From a virus, in the IMG/VR virus record IMGVR_UViG_3300047276_000179, positions 1 to 33,264 of that record: DNA of 33,264 bases, one strand, 5' to 3'. Within the stretch, counting starts at the first letter, position 1. Each line of letters begins with the position of its first letter. Positions 29,643 to 33,264 of this stretch are shown here, in pieces. The notes beneath the pieces are model-generated. The model saw only the letters and a program-made list of their open reading frames with translations, had not been told where the DNA came from and made no database searches. A program made the position numbers and the translations under genes.

Positions 29643-32102
29643 TTACGCCCTCCTATAGAATCCAGATGAATACTGACCTTCCCATTGCATAGCTACAAGG
29701 CTGACAGGAAAAGGGTTGTTAGATAGTATTTTCATTACGTAGTTGTCAGGCTTTTGGTAAACAGGAACCTTGTATACATATGATTCTCGATATGGAGAGG
29801 TGTCAGCCGGGTAAGTATCTGCAATCTGAACACCAGAAACATTAGTCCATTCAGATCTAGTGTTATCCTTAATATTAAAGGACACAGAACCACCGAGACC
29901 TGTATAGAACTTCATACGCGCTGTAGTGGTATAACCTGTAAAGTCGTACCCTTGCTCACCAGCTGAATAATTATATCGTGGTAGCGTTACAGACATTTGG
30001 TATTGGTAACCTACGTAAATGTAATTGCCAGTGACATCTCCAGGAATTTCAAAGTAGTTGCCACCTCCATCAGATTTGATGGTGGCTGCGCTAGATAGAC
30101 CTGAGTAGTTTAGATTACTAGGATTTACCTTCAAAAGGCCGACTACGTATGCGATAGTCTTTGAAGTGTTGTAATAGGTAGGTAGATAGACCTTTGTGAC
30201 ACCATTCGCAAAGGTAGGCGTAGTGGTGATAACTGACCAAGCATCAAGATACGGATCTACTGGTTTGCCTAGATTATTAGTTAGCCCCCCTGTGCTAGGG
30301 GTCACAACTAGTTTATGACTAAGTACTTGATATCCAGTAGAGCCTGAAGTGACTAGATACAGAATATCCTGTTGAATCGCTGTATGGATCACGTTGTCAT
30401 GTAATGTCCACTTAATCCATGCAGCTAACTTCCGCTCGCTTGCCTCTTCATAGTATCTAAACATGTAGATATCAGGAGAGATCGCGCTAGAGCCAATCCA
30501 CAAGCCATTCTGTGAGCTGCCAATTGAGTTTGTAATATTATTAGAAATCCATTCAGGAACTACTCTGCTTGGTTCAGATACAGTGGGGGCTTCCCGTTGA
30601 CCTCTGGTAAAGATCTCAAAGGCTCTAGACCAACTTTGGTTCTTACTAACAAACAGGACTGTCGAGCCAAGGTCAGCTGGCTTTAAGTATCTATCACATT
30701 CGTAGTTTGAGATAGTTCGTATTGTTGTACTAGATGGGGTCCAAGCACCACCATCTGACTCCATAAGAAATTGTTGGTTATTGCTAAAGAGTAGAAGGCC
30801 TTGTGTTATTGGGGTAACAAAGTTCAGAACAGCCGGTTTAATACTTGCACAACTTAAGTCTATCGGATCACTAACAACTTGCGTGGTAGCCGACTTATGA
30901 TAGAAGTTAAAGTAATCGCCGGCAACAGACATTGAAACATTGTCTTCTGTAAGAAATCCTAGGCGGTTGTTAAATAGGAAGACATCTTGGATTGTGTTTC
31001 CTACAAAACTCGGGTGACTATTGGAGATATCGTCGCCTACATTTCTGGGCTCCCATAGAAGACTTACATCATTGATGGCTGCATGTGAATTATCTAGATG
31101 AGTTACAGTGAAGCTCCCATTCGGTTCTTTAATTAGAACGACTGGCATTGTTGTAGCATCTAACCCAGGGCTTACATTAGGTGCAACTGTCTCTTCCCAA
31201 TACCCCTTACCTGATCCTGCTACATTAACTGTACCATTGGCATTGTACGTAGTATTCTGGGCAATAAATGTTAGATAGAAATCATCCTTGTCTGCAGATG
31301 AATTGGCAACCTTTACGACGACGCCATGTTTGGATTGCTCTGGAAGTCTGTTAAAAGTGTCAACGCTATCCTGAATGGCTCTAATATACTTACCATCAGG
31401 GCCAGCTTCACAAGTTACGTCTGTAGATGAGTTAAAGGTAAGGTAGATGCTGTTGTCGATAATTGTCTTAGTTGCATACCCAGACGTAATTGCACTAGAA
31501 ATGCCATTTACTATTTCTGACAATTCAAGTGGCAGCACCTGAGGAGGTGGGGTACCAGTTACATAGCTTGTTCGGCTTGTATATGTAAAAGAGCTACCAC
31601 CAACAGTTACTTTGTACTTTGTGTCGTACTCAACTGTCTGGACAACTATAATTGCAAACTTTTTTGGTGACCAGTTGGGCGCAGGTAATGCAGAGACAAT
31701 CTTTTCTGAATTACAAAGATAAGTAAAGTCGTTAATGTTTAGGTATTTTAGATTTCTGGCATCTGACGCTGTAAGGTAAGACCTTGTTCCAGCTGTATCT
31801 GAGACAGTCTTTTCAAGTCCGGTAACCAGATCCCATACTCTTACAATACCTGTCGTCTTTGCAATACTTACTACGTATTTTGTTGTGTCATCCCTGAATA
31901 TACTAAACCAGAAATTAGAATCAAGGCCAGAAGCATTTTGGAGCTTAGACAAGAACTGTCCACCAGACCTTTTAATAAGTCCTAATGTCGGGTCTGGGTA
32001 GACATTTACAGCATCCTTAACTTGACCTGGAAACAGTTTCTCATCAGATTGCTGTGATACTCCTCCAAGAAAGTTGGGGATTCTCTGTGTTACTACGGTC
32101 AT
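29643..32102 (-). CDS. Tail tubular protein B (T7 gp12-like nozzle)
   Basis: Forms the hexameric tail nozzle. At 819 aa it matches T7 gp12 (794 aa). The N-terminal block RIPNFLGGVSQQSDEKLFPGQV, then PTLGLIKRSGGQFL, aligns with the T7 gp12 start (KNLKGGISQQPD, GLQKRPP). WSRAFEIFTRGQREAPTVSEPSRVVPEWI is also typical, followed by YEEASERKLAAWIKWTL. The remaining beta-rich sequence fits the propeller-like nozzle. The ATG overlaps the gp11 stop (ATGA). Confidence 0.95.
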   Translation of the reverse strand: MTVVTQRIPNFLGGVSQQSDEKLFPGQVKDAVNVYPDPTLGLIKRSGGQFLSKLQNASGLDSNFWFSIFRDDTTKYVVSIAKTTGIVRVWDLVTGLEKTVSDTAGTRSYLTASDARNLKYLNINDFTYLCNSEKIVSALPAPNWSPKKFAIIVVQTVEYDTKYKVTVGGSSFTYTSRTSYVTGTPPPQVLPLELSEIVNGISSAITSGYATKTIIDNSIYLTFNSSTDVTCEAGPDGKYIRAIQDSVDTFNRLPEQSKHGVVVKVANSSADKDDFYLTFIAQNTTYNANGTVNVAGSGKGYWEETVAPNVSPGLDATTMPVVLIKEPNGSFTVTHLDNSHAAINDVSLLWEPRNVGDDISNSHPSFVGNTIQDVFLFNNRLGFLTEDNVSMSVAGDYFNFYHKSATTQVVSDPIDLSCASIKPAVLNFVTPITQGLLLFSNNQQFLMESDGGAWTPSSTTIRTISNYECDRYLKPADLGSTVLFVSKNQSWSRAFEIFTRGQREAPTVSEPSRVVPEWISNNITNSIGSSQNGLWIGSSAISPDIYMFRYYEEASERKLAAWIKWTLHDNVIHTAIQQDILYLVTSGSTGYQVLSHKLVVTPSTGGLTNNLGKPVDPYLDAWSVITTTPTFANGVTKVYLPTYYNTSKTIAYVVGLLKVNPSNLNYSGLSSAATIKSDGGGNYFEIPGDVTGNYIYVGYQYQMSVTLPRYNYSAGEQGYDFTGYTTTARMKFYTGLGGSVSFNIKDNTRSEWTNVSGVQIADTYPADTSPYRESYVYKVPVYQKPDNYVMKILSNNPFPVSLVAMQWEGQYSSGFYRRA

Positions 32103-32716
32103 CGTGCCAATGCTCGGAATGGTTGATAGCTGTTGTAGAAGTCGTTACCTTTCTTGAACCCAAACATTGTATAGTCACCTTCATTGCAGTCATATTCAAT
32201 GCAGATGGACCTACGCCATCCTTCAAATGCTGCAAGTGTTTGTGCTAGGTTCACATCACCAACAAGACGTACAGCAGCTCTAGACGCTGCGCGTGCTGTT
32301 ATGTAATCCCTGAATGGTTGCGGTAGATCATCAAAACCAAAATACCACACGACATCAACCTTGTACTCCTTACCTACTGTCCAGGTAAATGTATGGTTTA
32401 TTTTGTCGTACAGTTTCCCTTCCCTAATAACTGTGTCATAGTCTTGGTTCTCGTAGCTACTGCTGAGATCCATGGCCAACACATTGCTAGGAACGTTGAT
32501 GTTGCCGTCATTGTCAGCAACAACTGGGTATTCAAATTCTCGGTTAAATGTCCAACCCTCAGCTTGAACCTCTCTGCTAATGTCCATTAGGGTGGTGTAA
32601 GCAAAAGCAACTTCAGGGTTCGTTTGGTCGAGAACAGTAACTGGAGCCTGTCCTACCGACCCCAGGATTTCATTGATAGCAGCGAGTTGTGTGGTCGAAT
32701 AAGTAGGAGTAGGCAT
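32099..32716 (-). CDS. Tail tubular protein A (T7 gp11-like gatekeeper)
   Basis: Joins the portal to the tail nozzle and holds fibre attachment sites. The 205-aa product matches T7 gp11 (196 aa). AAINEILGSVGQAPVTVLD matches SAVNDILASIGEPPVSTLE in T7. EVQAEGWTFNREFEYPV matches the QSRGWTFN block, and the final YNSYQPFRALAR lies beyond a Y-x-M-x-G type helix (CNEGDYTMFGF). It follows a strong terminator at 32745, so a promoter is needed or read-through occurs. Confidence 0.95.
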   Translation of the reverse strand: MPTPTYSTTQLAAINEILGSVGQAPVTVLDQTNPEVAFAYTTLMDISREVQAEGWTFNREFEYPVVADNDGNINVPSNVLAMDLSSSYENQDYDTVIREGKLYDKINHTFTWTVGKEYKVDVVWYFGFDDLPQPFRDYITARAASRAAVRLVGDVNLAQTLAAFEGWRRSICIEYDCNEGDYTMFGFKKGNDFYNSYQPFRALAR

Positions 32717-32744
32717 ATGCTTATAGTGTTATATGCATGTGAAT

Positions 32745-32771
32745 AAAAAAGGGAGCCCCGAAGGACTCCCA
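32745..32771 (-). terminator. Rho-independent terminator between capsid region and gp11
   Basis: On the minus strand GGGAGTCC and GGGCTCCC pair (8 bp, one G-U) around a UUCG tetraloop, followed by seven T. T7 places terminator Tphi just after its capsid gene; this is the same position. Confidence 0.93.
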
Positions 32772-32801
32772 ATGATCTCCTAATTTAATCCAAATTAGGA
32801 A

Positions 32802-32984
32802 TTAGACGTTAGTGATATTACACTCAACGCCGGGGTATGCAGTGCGCAGACCCTTGGTCACCGACTTCACAGCGGAGTCGGGAATAGCAGCACCGCCGAA
32901 GCGACGCTGAGTTTTGGCGACAGAAATGCGCTCTGCATCAGTCGTGCAGACGCCATTGCCACCAGCAGCTACAGAAGCGGCCAT
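32802..32984 (-). CDS. Small hypothetical protein between capsid region and gp11 (60 aa)
   Basis: MAASVAAGGNGVCTTDAERI begins a 60-aa protein with two cysteines and a basic middle (VAKTQRRFGG). GAGG lies about 10 bases before the ATG, a good ribosome-binding site. It is the last gene before the terminator, co-transcribed with the capsid-region gene. High late expression would suit a minor capsid or decoration protein. No family is recognised. Confidence 0.72.
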   Translation of the reverse strand: MAASVAAGGNGVCTTDAERISVAKTQRRFGGAAIPDSAVKSVTKGLRTAYPGVECNITNV

Positions 32985-32995
32985 AGTTAATTACC

Positions 32996-33264
32996 TCAGT
33001 TGGTGTACGAAACAGCCGTAACGCGGAAGGTTGCATCAGTTGTACCAGCTACGGCCAATACATCACCAACACGATATCCGTCACCACCGTTGGCAACAGT
33101 TTGGCCTGTAACTGCTCCACTCGCCACAGTAGTAGTGAGAGTGCAGCCACTGCCATTGATGTTGTCATCAGTAGTGGTCTTAGTGCCAGCGGTTTGACCA
33201 GTACCTGCAGTGAGGCGAGTTACGCTCACAACAGTGCCACCTTCGCGACCAGGCTCAATAGGAG
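32996..33264 (-). CDS. C-terminal part of a capsid-region structural protein, truncated by window edge
   Basis: The frame is open to base 33264 (PIEPGREGGTVVSVTRLTAG) and ends at TGA 32996. A GTG at 33229 could start a 77-aa protein, but because the frame continues upstream, a longer gene is more likely. The sequence is serine/threonine/glycine-rich and beta-like. It includes VANGGDGYRVGDVLAVAGTT, a GGxGYxVGDxLxVxG unit seen in surface and decoration modules of many phage structural proteins. By position it is the major capsid protein's C-terminus or an adjoining decoration protein. Confidence 0.6.
   Translation of the reverse strand, partial: PIEPGREGGTVVSVTRLTAGTGQTAGTKTTTDDNINGSGCTLTTTVASGAVTGQTVANGGDGYRVGDVLAVAGTTDATFRVTAVSYTN

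Noticed and set aside
1-33264. CRISPR array, insertion sequence or diversity-generating retroelement
   Set aside because: No regular spaced repeats, no transposase, no reverse transcriptase and no variable/template repeat pair were found.

Overview
The window is part of a T7-like podovirus genome (autographivirus type), and all its genes lie on the minus strand. The gene set and order match marine cyanopodoviruses: single-subunit RNA polymerase, gp2.5-type SSB, endonuclease I, primase-helicase, T7 tail-tube genes 11/12, internal virion proteins 14/15/16, a gp17-type fibre and T7 terminase subunits. The tyrosine integrase next to a tRNA-Leu half-gene, and the ThyX gene in the end-of-genome accessory slot, also fit. 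The host is most likely a picocyanobacterium (Synechococcus/Prochlorococcus), inferred from this architecture. No photosynthesis gene is visible here.

Layout in transcription order (high to low coordinates). 33.26-32.75 kb: end of the capsid region, closed by a strong terminator like T7 Tphi. 32.7-18.4 kb: tail tubes gp11 and gp12, internal virion proteins gp14, gp15 and gp16, then a long tail fibre and a terminator. 18.35-10.95 kb: lysis and packaging genes (membrane proteins, glucosaminidase, TerS, GH24-like lysozyme, HNH protein, a 561-aa unknown with a DRGH motif, a sulfotransferase-like protein, TerL). 10.95-9.56 kb: a hairpin-rich gap, then a small gene, ThyX and a hypothetical gene. 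9.56-8.66 kb: about 0.9 kb with no convincing gene. It lies between the last late genes and the first early genes, so it probably holds the joined genome termini. 8.66-5.96 kb: a dense early cluster of 12 small genes, most overlapping by a few bases, including an ArdA-like antirestriction protein and two tiny membrane peptides. 5.86-4.39 kb: MarR-like regulator, integrase, attP candidate, terminator. 4.31-0 kb: RNA polymerase, SSB, endonuclease I, a small gene, and primase-helicase running off the window. DNA polymerase, portal, scaffold and most of the capsid genes are outside.

The main unlisted signal is a repeated minus-strand motif, TGTCCACNNNGGTW. It occurs six times, plus one degenerate copy upstream of the polymerase gene. 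Several copies sit ahead of operons (SSB operon, MarR-integrase, 561-aa gene, terminal region). It resembles the CACTAT-GG core of T7-family promoters and is proposed as the promoter of this phage's own polymerase. Other notable items are a 24-bp perfect direct repeat linking the polymerase gene to the 3' side of terL, a tRNA-Leu(CAA) 5'-half as attP, and a second repeated motif in the early region.
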